Positions 10,041-17,429 of a DNA stretch of 64,000 nucleotides are shown in pieces (position 1 is the stretch's first letter; the number at the start of each line of letters is the position of its first letter). A model generated the notes under the pieces. That model ran no database searches and was not told the DNA's origin. It worked only from the letters and a program-made list of their open reading frames with translations. The translations under genes and the position numbers were made by a program. The DNA comes from Verrucomicrobiota bacterium (lineage in GTDB: Bacteria > Verrucomicrobiota > Verrucomicrobiia > Verrucomicrobiales > DEV007), in NCBI GenBank assembly GCA_020630975.1, contig JAHDID010000033.1, positions 1 to 64,000 on the forward strand, written 5' to 3'.

Positions 10041-11093
10041 CTACACCGGCACCTCTTCCCTGATCCGCTGAGCCAGATCAGCAAAGGCTGCAGAAGCTGG
10101 GCTGGCCTCCGTAGGCATCAGGCAGACTGGCTCGCCGCTGTCGCCACCGGCGCGGGTGTGCATATCGATCGGTATCTGGCCGAGCTGTGGCACGCCGAGA
10201 CGCTCGGCCTCTTTGGCGCCGCCGCCACTGCCGAAGATATCGTAGCGGACACCGGCATCGCAGACGAAGTAACTCATATTCTCGACGAGACCGAGGATCG
10301 GCACATTCACCTTGCGAAACATCGCGGAGGCTTTGCGCGCATCAATCAGCGCCATCTCCTGAGGCGTGGTCACGATGATCGAGCTATCGACTGCTACGGT
10401 CTGCACGATAGTCAGCTGGATATCACCCGTGCCCGGAGGCAGATCGAGGATGAGGTAGTCGAGCTCGCCCCACAGCGACTGGCGGAGAAACTGCTGGATG
10501 TAGCGAGTCGCCAGGGGCCCCCGCACGATCACAGCGCTATCCTCGTGTAGCAGGTAGCCCATCGATATGGTCTTGATGCCGTGCGCCTCGATCGGCACGA
10601 TCTCATTGTCCTCTGTGGCCAGAGGCTGGGCATCCTGCTGGCCTACCATCAGTGCCACACTCGGGCCATACAGATCGCAATCGCAAAGACCCACTGAAGC
10701 ACCAGTCTGAGCCAGAGATACCGCTAGATTCGTCGATACCGTCGACTTGCCCACACCACCTTTACCACTGGCCACAGCGATGATCTTTTTCACTCCTGGG
10801 ATACTGGTCTGCCCCGCAGCTGGGTCGCCACCTACCACGGGCTGTGGTGGATCTTTTATCTCAAAATCTAGCGTCACCTTGCCGATACCATCGACAGCTG
10901 CCAGCGCAGCCTCGGCTTTCTCACGGATCTCCTCGGGGATCTTGGGCTCGCGGGTGGCGATGCTCAGCTCTACCCGCACATCGGAGCCATCTATGGCGAT
11001 GCCCTTCACCAGGCCAAAGGAGACGATGTCTCGGCTAAAGCCGGGGTAGCTCACTGTGCCTAGGGTCTCGCGGATGCTGTCTTCTGTTATCAT
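10041..11093 (-). CDS. mrp: Mrp/ApbC family P-loop ATPase, Fe-S carrier
   Basis: A 350-residue protein with an N-terminal MIP18/DUF59 domain (residues 1-85) and a MinD-type ATPase domain. The deviant Walker A GKGGVGKS is at 110-117, and DLYGPSVALM, LDLPPGTGDIQLT and NMSYFVC are family hallmarks. Mrp/Nbp35 proteins bind and transfer Fe-S clusters. Unusually, the CxxC that normally follows NMSYF and holds the bridging cluster reads C-D-A-G, so the second cysteine is missing. It is convergent with recF: the stops are 57 bp apart. Confidence 0.92.
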   Translation of the reverse strand: MITEDSIRETLGTVSYPGFSRDIVSFGLVKGIAIDGSDVRVELSIATREPKIPEEIREKAEAALAAVDGIGKVTLDFEIKDPPQPVVGGDPAAGQTSIPGVKKIIAVASGKGGVGKSTVSTNLAVSLAQTGASVGLCDCDLYGPSVALMVGQQDAQPLATEDNEIVPIEAHGIKTISMGYLLHEDSAVIVRGPLATRYIQQFLRQSLWGELDYLILDLPPGTGDIQLTIVQTVAVDSSIIVTTPQEMALIDARKASAMFRKVNVPILGLVENMSYFVCDAGVRYDIFGSGGGAKEAERLGVPQLGQIPIDMHTRAGGDSGEPVCLMPTEASPASAAFADLAQRIREEVPV

Positions 11094-11181
11094 GATATAT
11101 CGTCGCGGTGCTACTTAGTTTCACTGATAGAAATGGTCAACCAGAGTTGCTCAGATCGCACTTCTTCTACATGTTACGCGC

Positions 11182-12150
11182 GTGGCAGATATAACTAACC
11201 TCATGCGCAAGCAAGCGGAGCGTCTTTTCCCGGACGATCCCACCCAGCAGCAGGCCCTACTCACCGCTCTGACTAGCGACGAGCCGCTGCGCCACCCCGC
11301 TGTGATCTGGACCGGCGACCGACCGGCCGACCACGATCTACCAGTGATCGAGGCCACCGACATGCCCTGGCTGCCAGCCGAGCTATCGCTCCTCGAGCCA
11401 GATGCCTCGCCCGGCAAGTCACCTCTCCTCGCCGAGGGCGCGATCTACCCGATGGATCGCTCATCGCTATACACCGCCTCTGCCATGCTCGCCTCGGGTC
11501 ATCCGCGCCGGGTGCTAGATGTCTGTGCAGCGCCCGGCGGCAAGAGCCTATTTGCCGCCACCCTGCTACAGCCCGACTACCTGCTGTCCAATGAAGTCGT
11601 CGGCAAAAGGCTAGGCATCCTGCGCCACAATCTCTCGCGCTCCGGCAGGCCCCATGTTTTCACCCAGAGCCTAGATCCCGCTGAACTGGCCGTGCTCGCA
11701 CCTGAGAGCTTCGATCTAGTCATCGTAGATGCGCCCTGCTCCGGCCAGTCGCTGCTAGCCAAGGGTACGGAGAATCTCGGCTGCTTTCACCCCAACATCA
11801 TCAAAGGCAATGCCAAGCGCCAGCTGCGCATCCTCTCGCAGAGCGCCGAGTGCGTGGCACCTGGCGGCTACTTGTTTTACTCCACCTGCACTTATGCCGA
11901 GCGTGAGAATGAGGGCGCCATCGAGAAATGGCTAAAACGAAGCGAGACCACATTTGAGCCCGTCGCCGTGCCTCATCTCCAGCCCCAGCAGAGCGATCTG
12001 GTCGACTGGCCCTGCTACCGCATCTACCCCCATCGCGACCGTGGCGCAGGCGGCTTTGCTGCACTCCTACGGAGAACTGGCGATACGCCTGCAGAGCTAC
12101 CCGATCTACCTAGCGAGCTGCTCGGCTATCCTGTGAAGGAAGCCGAATAA
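11182..12150 (+). CDS. RsmB/NOP2/Sun-type RNA (cytosine-5) methyltransferase
   Basis: A 322-residue SAM-dependent methyltransferase of the Sun/NOL1/NOP2 family, which makes m5C in rRNA or tRNA. The SAM-binding motif VLDVCAAPGGKSLFAA is near residue 113. The two family cysteines lie in IVDAPCSGQSLL (motif IV) and LFYSTCTYAEREN (motif VI), and the C-terminal RIYPHRDRGAGGFAA is typical. No NusB-like N-terminal domain is present, so it is shorter than E. coli RsmB and closer to the single-domain members. The start used is GTG at 11182; an in-frame ATG lies at 11203. It diverges from mrp with 88 bp between. Confidence 0.88.
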   Translation: MADITNLMRKQAERLFPDDPTQQQALLTALTSDEPLRHPAVIWTGDRPADHDLPVIEATDMPWLPAELSLLEPDASPGKSPLLAEGAIYPMDRSSLYTASAMLASGHPRRVLDVCAAPGGKSLFAATLLQPDYLLSNEVVGKRLGILRHNLSRSGRPHVFTQSLDPAELAVLAPESFDLVIVDAPCSGQSLLAKGTENLGCFHPNIIKGNAKRQLRILSQSAECVAPGGYLFYSTCTYAERENEGAIEKWLKRSETTFEPVAVPHLQPQQSDLVDWPCYRIYPHRDRGAGGFAALLRRTGDTPAELPDLPSELLGYPVKEAE

Positions 12151-12185
12151 AATGCTATAGGACCTATCAGACGCATAGGACCTAT

Positions 12186-13319
12186 CTAGGCTCCATAGCT
12201 CTCCAAGAAGCGTCTATAATAGACCGCCCCTGCCTCGAGCGCCTCGATATCGATAAACTCATCCTCAGTGTGAGCCTGAGCGATGCTCCCTGGTCCACAG
12301 GCGATCGATGGGATGCCGCCTTTGGCCAGCCAGCCTGCATCGCAGAACCATGGCGCCATGACCAGCTCACTACCTAAAGACTGCAGCCGCTGTACCTCAG
12401 GATGCTGCGGATCGGTATAGAGTGGGGTCGAGTCGACAGCTACCTCGACCTCGATCTGATCGGCTAGACCTTTCTCCTGGAGAAAATCTCTGACCAACTG
12501 CAGCCCCCCACCCGCTGCGCGTAGACTCGGCGTCTCGCGGATGTCCAGCGCTGCCATCGCTCGCTCGGGCACGATATTGGTCCGGCTGCCTCCGCGGAAT
12601 TGACCGAGATTCACCGTCGGCAGGCCCAGCACCTCATCGCTATACGCTTCGAAGTGCTGCTGTAGGTGTGGTAATAGCTCCGCGATGATCGCCTGCAGCT
12701 TCAGCACGGCGTTTTCACCTCGCTCGGGAGTCGAGCCATGCGCTGCCTTACCCCGCGCGGTGAGCTCTAGCCAGACGCAACCTTTGTGGGTGTATACCAC
12801 ATCACACTCCGTCGGCTCGCCGACGATGGCGAAGTCATACTCATCTCCATGATGCTTAGCAAAGTGCTGAGATCCCGGCTGCCCGGTCTCCTCTCCCATC
12901 AGGCCGACAAAGCTCACCGAGATCGGCAGCGTCGGGATGACATCGCGCAGCTCCTGAAAGGTCCACAGCATAGCCGCCATCGTCCCTTTGGTATCCGAAG
13001 CCCCTCGTCCCCATACCCGACCATCGCGCACCTCGCCGCCGAAAGGGGCTATCGTCATCCCCTTTACCGACACCGTATCGAGATGTGGCGCGAACAGCAG
13101 GCGTGGCCCAGGATTGTCGAGATGGGCGAACTTGCCGATCACATTCGGCCGCTCCGGGAGCACCTCCTCGTAGGTGACACTCGCCCCACACCGGTCTCGG
13201 AGAAAATCCCCCACCCACTGGGCCACCTGTAGCTCACCTGTCTCGTCACTACCGGGATCGCCATCGGGGTTCACACTGGGAATTTGGATCAGGGCCTGGA
13301 GTAGCTCGACTACGCTCAT
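12186..13319 (-). CDS. M20 family metallopeptidase (ArgE/DapE-like)
   Basis: A 377-residue zinc hydrolase of peptidase family M20. The metal-ligand and catalytic motifs are in order: LFAPHLDTV (His-x-Asp), GRGASDTKGTMAA (bridging Asp), GLMGEETGQPGS (catalytic and ligand Glu pair) and, at the C-terminus, QAHTEDEFID (His ligand). The central insert matches the dimerisation domain. Family members include acetylornithine deacetylase and succinyl-diaminopimelate desuccinylase; the closest substrate cannot be decided by eye. The frame runs upstream to 13427, but those 36 residues look non-coding and the domain starts at Met 13319. Convergent with the methyltransferase gene, with 35 bp between the ends. 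Confidence 0.88.
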   Translation of the reverse strand: MSVVELLQALIQIPSVNPDGDPGSDETGELQVAQWVGDFLRDRCGASVTYEEVLPERPNVIGKFAHLDNPGPRLLFAPHLDTVSVKGMTIAPFGGEVRDGRVWGRGASDTKGTMAAMLWTFQELRDVIPTLPISVSFVGLMGEETGQPGSQHFAKHHGDEYDFAIVGEPTECDVVYTHKGCVWLELTARGKAAHGSTPERGENAVLKLQAIIAELLPHLQQHFEAYSDEVLGLPTVNLGQFRGGSRTNIVPERAMAALDIRETPSLRAAGGGLQLVRDFLQEKGLADQIEVEVAVDSTPLYTDPQHPEVQRLQSLGSELVMAPWFCDAGWLAKGGIPSIACGPGSIAQAHTEDEFIDIEALEAGAVYYRRFLESYGA

Positions 13320-13406
13320 ACCGCCACCCAACGGGCAAGCACACGGCTTAGCGACCGGTTTTTTTAAAAAACTGGCCGTAAATGCCACAAATTCGCCAAT
13401 ATTGCG

Positions 13407-13437
13407 TTGACACTGGCACCGTCCCACGGCCTATAAT
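13407..13437 (+). promoter_or_regulatory. Near-consensus sigma-70 promoter
   Basis: TTGACA at 13407-13412 and TATAAT at 13432-13437 are separated by 19 bp, about 40 bp upstream of the Pro/Ala-rich protein start at 13479. It sits in the divergent gap with the M20 peptidase gene. Both hexamers are perfect; the spacer is longer than the usual 17 bp. Confidence 0.6.
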
Positions 13438-13478
13438 GGAGGTTCGGAGCATCCCGAAACCGAAACAATTTTATCAAC

Positions 13479-14492
13479 ATGAGCGACGAACTCGATAAGA
13501 AAACCTCGACTGTGCCTTTAAAGAAGGAAACTGTCCGTATCACCCTACGAGCACAGTCTGACGAATCCGGCCCTGTCGCTCCCAAGGGCTCTACCGATCC
13601 GATCAAGCCACCTGTCCCTGCGCCGACGGCCCCGCCTCCGACTGGAGCACCAGCCCCGCCACCGGCACCTAGCGCAGCACCGACACCACCTCCGGCTCCG
13701 AGTGCACCAGTGCCTCCGCCTCCAGCGGGTGTGCCTGCACCACCACCAACTCCAGGCATCGCAGCCACACCTAGTGCCGATGAGGTGAGCGCCCTCGGAC
13801 CCACAGCTCCTGTCAAACTACCACCGCCAGCAGGCGCTCCAGCACCTCCGCCACCAGCGGGCGTGCCGGCACCACCGCCAGCTCCGGGTGGCCCACCAGC
13901 CGCTCCACTGGCACCGCCGCCAGCACCCGGCATCGCAGGCAAGCCTAGCGCTGATGAAGTGAGCGCACTCGGGCCCACAGCACCAGTTTCTCTAGCACCG
14001 ACTGCCGTACCAGCCGATGCACTCGGACCGACTAAGCCAGTCCAGGTAGGACCTCCTGCTCCAGGCGGCCCACCACCAGCACCAGGCGCAGTCACACCAC
14101 TCGGGCCGACCAAGCCTGTGCAACCTACCGGGGCCAAGACTATCCCACTAGCTGGCGCTGCTCCGGCTCCAGGTGCAGCTCCTGTCGGTGCCAAGACGAT
14201 TCCACTAGGCCAGGCTCCTCCTACAGGACCTTCTGGTAAAAAGACCGTGCCTCTCGGCGCAGCTGGCCCACAGCCACTGCCACAGGCTACTGTGAAGATG
14301 GGTGGCACCCAGCAGATGGGCGCTGCCGCCGTCGCACCAAACATCAAGTCTACCGCCGTCATCGAAGATGATGAGGAAGATTGGGAAGAGGAAAACGCAG
14401 ACGCAGGCATGATGCCTTTCGCCATCGTCGCACTGATCCTAGCGCTACTACTACTAGGCGTGCAGATCCTCACCAAGATGGGTGCTGCGTAA
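13479..14492 (+). CDS. Pro/Ala-rich repeat protein with C-terminal membrane anchor
   Basis: Unrecognised 337-residue protein. A charged N-terminal segment (residues 1-45, TVPLKKETVRITLR) is followed by a long low-complexity region of Pro, Ala and Gly with short repeating phrases: GIAxxPSADEVSALGPTAPV twice, 58 codons apart, ALGPTKPVQ twice, and (G)AKTIPLG-type phrases at the end. An acidic patch (EDDEEDWEEE) precedes a single C-terminal hydrophobic segment (FAIVALILALLLLGVQIL). It is probably a tail-anchored or membrane-bound protein with an extended Pro-rich arm. The base skew makes the antisense strand open over the whole gene; codon structure and the promoter favour this strand. The small membrane-peptide gene follows by 34 bp. 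Confidence 0.8.
   Translation: MSDELDKKTSTVPLKKETVRITLRAQSDESGPVAPKGSTDPIKPPVPAPTAPPPTGAPAPPPAPSAAPTPPPAPSAPVPPPPAGVPAPPPTPGIAATPSADEVSALGPTAPVKLPPPAGAPAPPPPAGVPAPPPAPGGPPAAPLAPPPAPGIAGKPSADEVSALGPTAPVSLAPTAVPADALGPTKPVQVGPPAPGGPPPAPGAVTPLGPTKPVQPTGAKTIPLAGAAPAPGAAPVGAKTIPLGQAPPTGPSGKKTVPLGAAGPQPLPQATVKMGGTQQMGAAAVAPNIKSTAVIEDDEEDWEEENADAGMMPFAIVALILALLLLGVQILTKMGAA
13755..13988 (+). repeat. Internal coding repeat of 174-bp period
   Basis: Two copies of a segment coding for GIA(A/G)(T/K)PSADEVSALGPTAPV begin at 13755 and 13929, 174 bp (58 codons) apart. The DNA copies have diverged at many third positions, so this is an old duplication inside the Pro/Ala-rich protein. Confidence 0.75.
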
Positions 14493-14526
14493 ACCAAACA
14501 TTTTGAATACTAGACAAGGCTAAGAT

Positions 14527-14613
14527 ATGATTTTTGCTATTTTCGTATTCCTTTTCGCTGCAGTCGTGCTCGGTATCGAGGTCATGACTTTCCTCGCGAA
14601 TCGCGGCGGCTAG
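14527..14613 (+). CDS. Small membrane peptide, 28 aa
   Basis: A short open frame, MIFAIFVFLFAAVVLGIEV then a tail ending in Arg-Gly-Gly, starts 34 bp after the Pro/Ala-rich gene. It is a single hydrophobic helix of about 16-20 residues with one Glu near its end, like the C-terminal anchor of the protein before it. It may be co-transcribed from the same promoter. No known family is recognised; only its position and clean hydrophobic composition support it. Confidence 0.45.
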   Translation: MIFAIFVFLFAAVVLGIEVMTFLANRGG

Positions 14614-14840
14614 ATCCACAGCAGGTGGCCGCCCACCCTGTTATTTTGCTTCGCTACGATAAGGGAGATCCTACTCGCTAGGGCTCCCAAATCGGAGTCC
14701 TCTCAAGCTCGGCTCATTATTGGGCTCACTAACTCGCATTTTGTGTGTAAGCACTTGCGAATTTACAACGTCACATCACGTTGTCGCGGGTCGAGGTTTC
14801 GATCCGCAAACATCAACCAAATCAAAGAATACAACATACC

Positions 14841-15170
14841 ATGGCTCACAAATCTATCGTCACACTCACTAGCGACAACTTCTCTGCCGAGGCTGAGGGC
14901 GCTTCTGTCCCCATCGTGATCGACTTTTACACAGACTGGTGCGGTCCATGCAAGATGCTCGCCCCTGTCCTCGATGAAGTCGCTGCAGAGGTAGGCGACA
15001 CCGCCAAAGTCATGAAGGTCGATGCCGGCACCCAGCAGGAGCTAGCCAAGCAATTCGGCGTAACTGCTGTTCCCACTCTGGTCTTCATGAAAGGCGGCGA
15101 GGAAAAAGAGCGAAACAACGGAGTCATGATGAAAGACGACATCATCAGCAAACTCCAAGGCCTAGCGTAA
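14841..15170 (+). CDS. trxA: Thioredoxin
   Basis: A 109-residue thioredoxin, cytoplasmic protein-disulfide reductase, with the active site WCGPC (C34 and C37) inside the typical VIDFYTDWCGPCKMLAP. The conserved cis-Pro segment VTAVPTLVFMKGG and the C-terminal helix are present; length is standard. The open frame continues upstream to 14781, but the domain begins at Met 14841. A strong intrinsic terminator follows 33 bp after the stop, so the gene is probably a single transcription unit driven from 14614-14840. Confidence 0.95.
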   Translation: MAHKSIVTLTSDNFSAEAEGASVPIVIDFYTDWCGPCKMLAPVLDEVAAEVGDTAKVMKVDAGTQQELAKQFGVTAVPTLVFMKGGEEKERNNGVMMKDDIISKLQGLA

Positions 15171-15203
15171 CCGGCCTCCAGATTTACCATTTTAGATGAA
15201 GAA

Positions 15204-15227
15204 GGGCGGCTACCACCGCCCTTTTTT
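15204..15227 (+). terminator. Intrinsic terminator after trxA
   Basis: A perfect 6-bp GC stem, GGGCGG (15204-15209) with CCGCCC (15216-15221), loop CTACCA, followed at once by six T residues (15222-15227). It lies 33 bp after the trxA stop. Confidence 0.9.
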
Positions 15228-15258
15228 ATTACCCACACATCCAACACCTAATCCACCT

Positions 15259-15861
15259 ATGACCACAAAAGAAAACATCGAATCCCGTCGCTCCATCAAG
15301 CACTACGACCCCGAGCACGTCATGCCCGAGGCAGATCTGCAGGAGCTGATCCGCCTCACCAAACTGGCCCCCAGCTCATTCAACATGCAAAACTACCGCC
15401 TCGTAGTCGTGCGCGACAAGGAACTCCGCGACGCCCTCAAAGCAGTCGCCTGGGACCAGGCCCAAGTCACCGATGCCAGCGTCATCTTTCTGATGTGTGC
15501 CGATCTAACAGCCCACGAGGCCGATCCCAGCCTCTACTGGGGCCACGCCCCAGAGCCCGTCCAAGAGATGATCGGCCCCATGCTCAAGCCATTCTACGAA
15601 GGCAAAGACCAACTGATCCGCGACGAAGCCATGCGCTCCACCGGGCTCGCCGGTATGACCCTCATGCTAGCCGCCCGCGACCTCGGCTACGAGAGCTGCC
15701 CCATGGTCGGCTACGATGCCGATGCCGTCGCCAAACTCATCAACCTACCAGACGATCATGCCCTCAGCTTCATGATCGCCGTAGGCAAACAAACCCAGCC
15801 AGCCTGGCCCAGAGGCGACAGACTCCCAGACTCCACCGTAGTCATCCACGACAAATTCTAG
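15259..15861 (+). CDS. Nitroreductase family protein
   Basis: A 200-residue FMN-dependent nitroreductase-type oxidoreductase. The N-terminal IESRRSIKHYDP is the family's FMN-phosphate-binding signature; LAPSSFNMQNYRLVVV and the later GYESCPMVGYDADAV are also typical. The likely reaction is NAD(P)H-dependent reduction of quinones or nitro compounds; the true substrate cannot be told. The frame extends upstream through the trxA terminator, so the Met at 15259 is the credible start. A REP-type palindrome begins 10 bp after the stop and may cap the transcript. Confidence 0.9.
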   Translation: MTTKENIESRRSIKHYDPEHVMPEADLQELIRLTKLAPSSFNMQNYRLVVVRDKELRDALKAVAWDQAQVTDASVIFLMCADLTAHEADPSLYWGHAPEPVQEMIGPMLKPFYEGKDQLIRDEAMRSTGLAGMTLMLAARDLGYESCPMVGYDADAVAKLINLPDDHALSFMIAVGKQTQPAWPRGDRLPDSTVVIHDKF

Positions 15862-15870
15862 AGTAAACCA

Positions 15871-15889
15871 GGGCGACGTCTCGTCGCCC
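15871..15889. repeat. REP-type palindrome, variant A
   Basis: GGGCGACGTCTCGTCGCCC is an almost perfect hairpin lying 10 bp after the nitroreductase stop. The same core occurs twice, inverted, at 53362-53449 and once, with a single change, at 57408-57426. Confidence 0.8.
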
Positions 15890-15928
15890 CCCCCCAACTC
15901 ATCCAATAGCCACAAACAAAACCACGTA

Positions 15929-15948
15929 GATTCGACTTCAGTCGAATC
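15929..15948. repeat. Palindrome GATTCGAC-TTCA-GTCGAATC
   Basis: A perfect 8-bp inverted repeat with a four-base loop. The reverse complement occurs at 57457-57476, again about 30-40 bp from a variant A REP hairpin, so the two palindromes travel together as a compound repeat. Confidence 0.8.
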
Positions 15949-15985
15949 ATCACAACCCCAGCCCACTTTCAAGCCAAAGCATCCC

Positions 15986-16046
15986 GTACTGGGAGGGGCT
16001 GTTTTCAACTGCCCGGCTACCCGAGCCGTCCTTCGAGCCAGTTGAT
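15986..16046 (+). repeat. REP-type element, variant B, about 60 bp
   Basis: Contains GTACTGGGAGGGGCTGTTTT then CAACTGCCCGGCTACCCGAG and an AGCCGTC tail. The core forms GGGC-T-GTT/AAC-T-GCCC. A closely similar copy lies at 20607-20667. Relative to variant A, the outer stem is the same but the inner pairs differ while staying paired. Confidence 0.75.
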
Positions 16047-16121
16047 TACCTGACCTGTGAGTCTACCCTTCGCTCGAAAATACGCCCGCACAATGGGTTC
16101 AAACGTTTGCCGCTCAACTAA

Positions 16122-17054
16122 ATGGATATCAATAACATCATCTTGGAACTCGAAAGAAGATTTGAGAACCTTGATTGTGACTATTTAAATTATATTTTAG
16201 ATAAAGGGTTTGGTAATTATTCGACCAAGTATGGCGAAGAGATTAAGTTTCTTAATCCTCTGGATACAAATCTCATTAACACCTCTTTTACAGGACCAGA
16301 AGATATTGCTCGAAACTTCATCCCTGTTGCGACAGCATCGCGATATCAAGATTTTCTATTCTTCGATTCTCGCCTACCTCACTGTCCATTGATTCGTATA
16401 TCCCATGATGAGTTAGATTGCCAATATCGAGAAGAAAATCGTGGATATGAGCTTAATTTCAGGGCTTTTCTAGAGGCTATATCTTCCGTCCATCCTTACC
16501 CGGTCAACTTTGGCTCTACCCCAAAATTGAAAATCGAGATCAATTTTGATCTCGATACAAAGTTTACCAACTCTGATGAATTGTATTCAAAATTAGAAGC
16601 ATCCAACCTCCTTACCAACGACAACTTTCCAGCTTTCCCAGGTATTTTCCAGTATCCGGAATACGACACTTTAAATGATGAGATCAAACGAACCTCTTCA
16701 GTCCTATTGCCTCACAATGATTACCGAAGATTTCTGGACTGGGAAGTTACCCCAAAATCTAATGGCCTTCGAAATCAGAAAAACAAAATAACCAAACTTG
16801 CATACAGCAAGACAAGAGAAATTGATTTTTATATCCCTTCTAGATTTATTGGTCAGAGTTCATTTCGGCAGAATTGCTCAAAGAGTTTTCGTAGCCAGCT
16901 AATTGCAAGCCTACGTGGGGCCGTATCTGAGTCAGAAGGCGCTATCACTGGACCGTGGTCTAAGATTACTGGCCTTTTTCTTTTGGGCTTATGGCCTAGG
17001 GCTATTTCTCCGAATGGCAGTATTCTCACTTACGCACCACCCGCCAAACAATAA
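16122..17054 (+). CDS. Hypothetical protein, possibly SUKH/SMI1-like N-terminal part
   Basis: A 310-residue AT-rich protein. Residues 55-130 carry features of the SMI1/KNR4 (SUKH) fold: FIPVA, then ..DFLFFDSR, a PLIRISHDEL strand and a final F.AFLEAIS helix. SUKH proteins are often immunity proteins to secreted toxins, so this may be an orphan immunity-type gene; the match is by eye and weak. The last 35 residues (after SLRGAVSESEG) change character and read like out-of-frame or repeat-derived sequence. An overlapping frame from 16903 to 17112 is equally open, so the natural 3' end may have been altered by insertion or frameshift. Confidence 0.6.
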   Translation: MDINNIILELERRFENLDCDYLNYILDKGFGNYSTKYGEEIKFLNPLDTNLINTSFTGPEDIARNFIPVATASRYQDFLFFDSRLPHCPLIRISHDELDCQYREENRGYELNFRAFLEAISSVHPYPVNFGSTPKLKIEINFDLDTKFTNSDELYSKLEASNLLTNDNFPAFPGIFQYPEYDTLNDEIKRTSSVLLPHNDYRRFLDWEVTPKSNGLRNQKNKITKLAYSKTREIDFYIPSRFIGQSSFRQNCSKSFRSQLIASLRGAVSESEGAITGPWSKITGLFLLGLWPRAISPNGSILTYAPPAKQ

Positions 17055-17429
17055 ATGTGTATCCAACCAAAGCGCTACACAACGTGATTTAGAATTAGTC
17101 CCCATGATATAAACGCCTAATCTGAATCAAGCCTGCTCTCTCAAAGCCCATCTAGCCCCCTCCCCTCTACTTCGGATGCGCCCCACCCATCATGGACTGA
17201 CGCTACATTCACTAGCGGTCGAAGATCACCACCCAGACTCGCCCAAGTCATCAAACCTAGCAGTTACCGACAGACCATACCTCAGCCTGTCAATCAGCTA
17301 AATGCTGACCCTACGAATCTTCTATTCACCCGCAACCACTTAACATTGCAAACGGCAGTGGCCCTGACACCTAGATGAGAGAATTTTTTTCCTTGCTCGC
17401 CATCAACTAATCATGCGATTCTCCTGAGT
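17055..17429. other. Intergenic region, no gene recognised
   Basis: About 375 bp between two AT-rich hypothetical genes. No tRNA, strong hairpin or convincing open frame is visible. An A/T run at 17385-17395 lies about 40 bp upstream of the next start and may be part of its promoter. Confidence 0.5.

Noticed and set aside
13364-14497. Long antisense open frame (377 aa, Gly/Ala-rich) opposite the Pro/Ala-rich gene
   Set aside because: It is the mirror of a GC-rich Pro/Ala repeat region, which leaves the opposite strand free of stops. The promoter, start position and C-terminal membrane helix support the plus strand.
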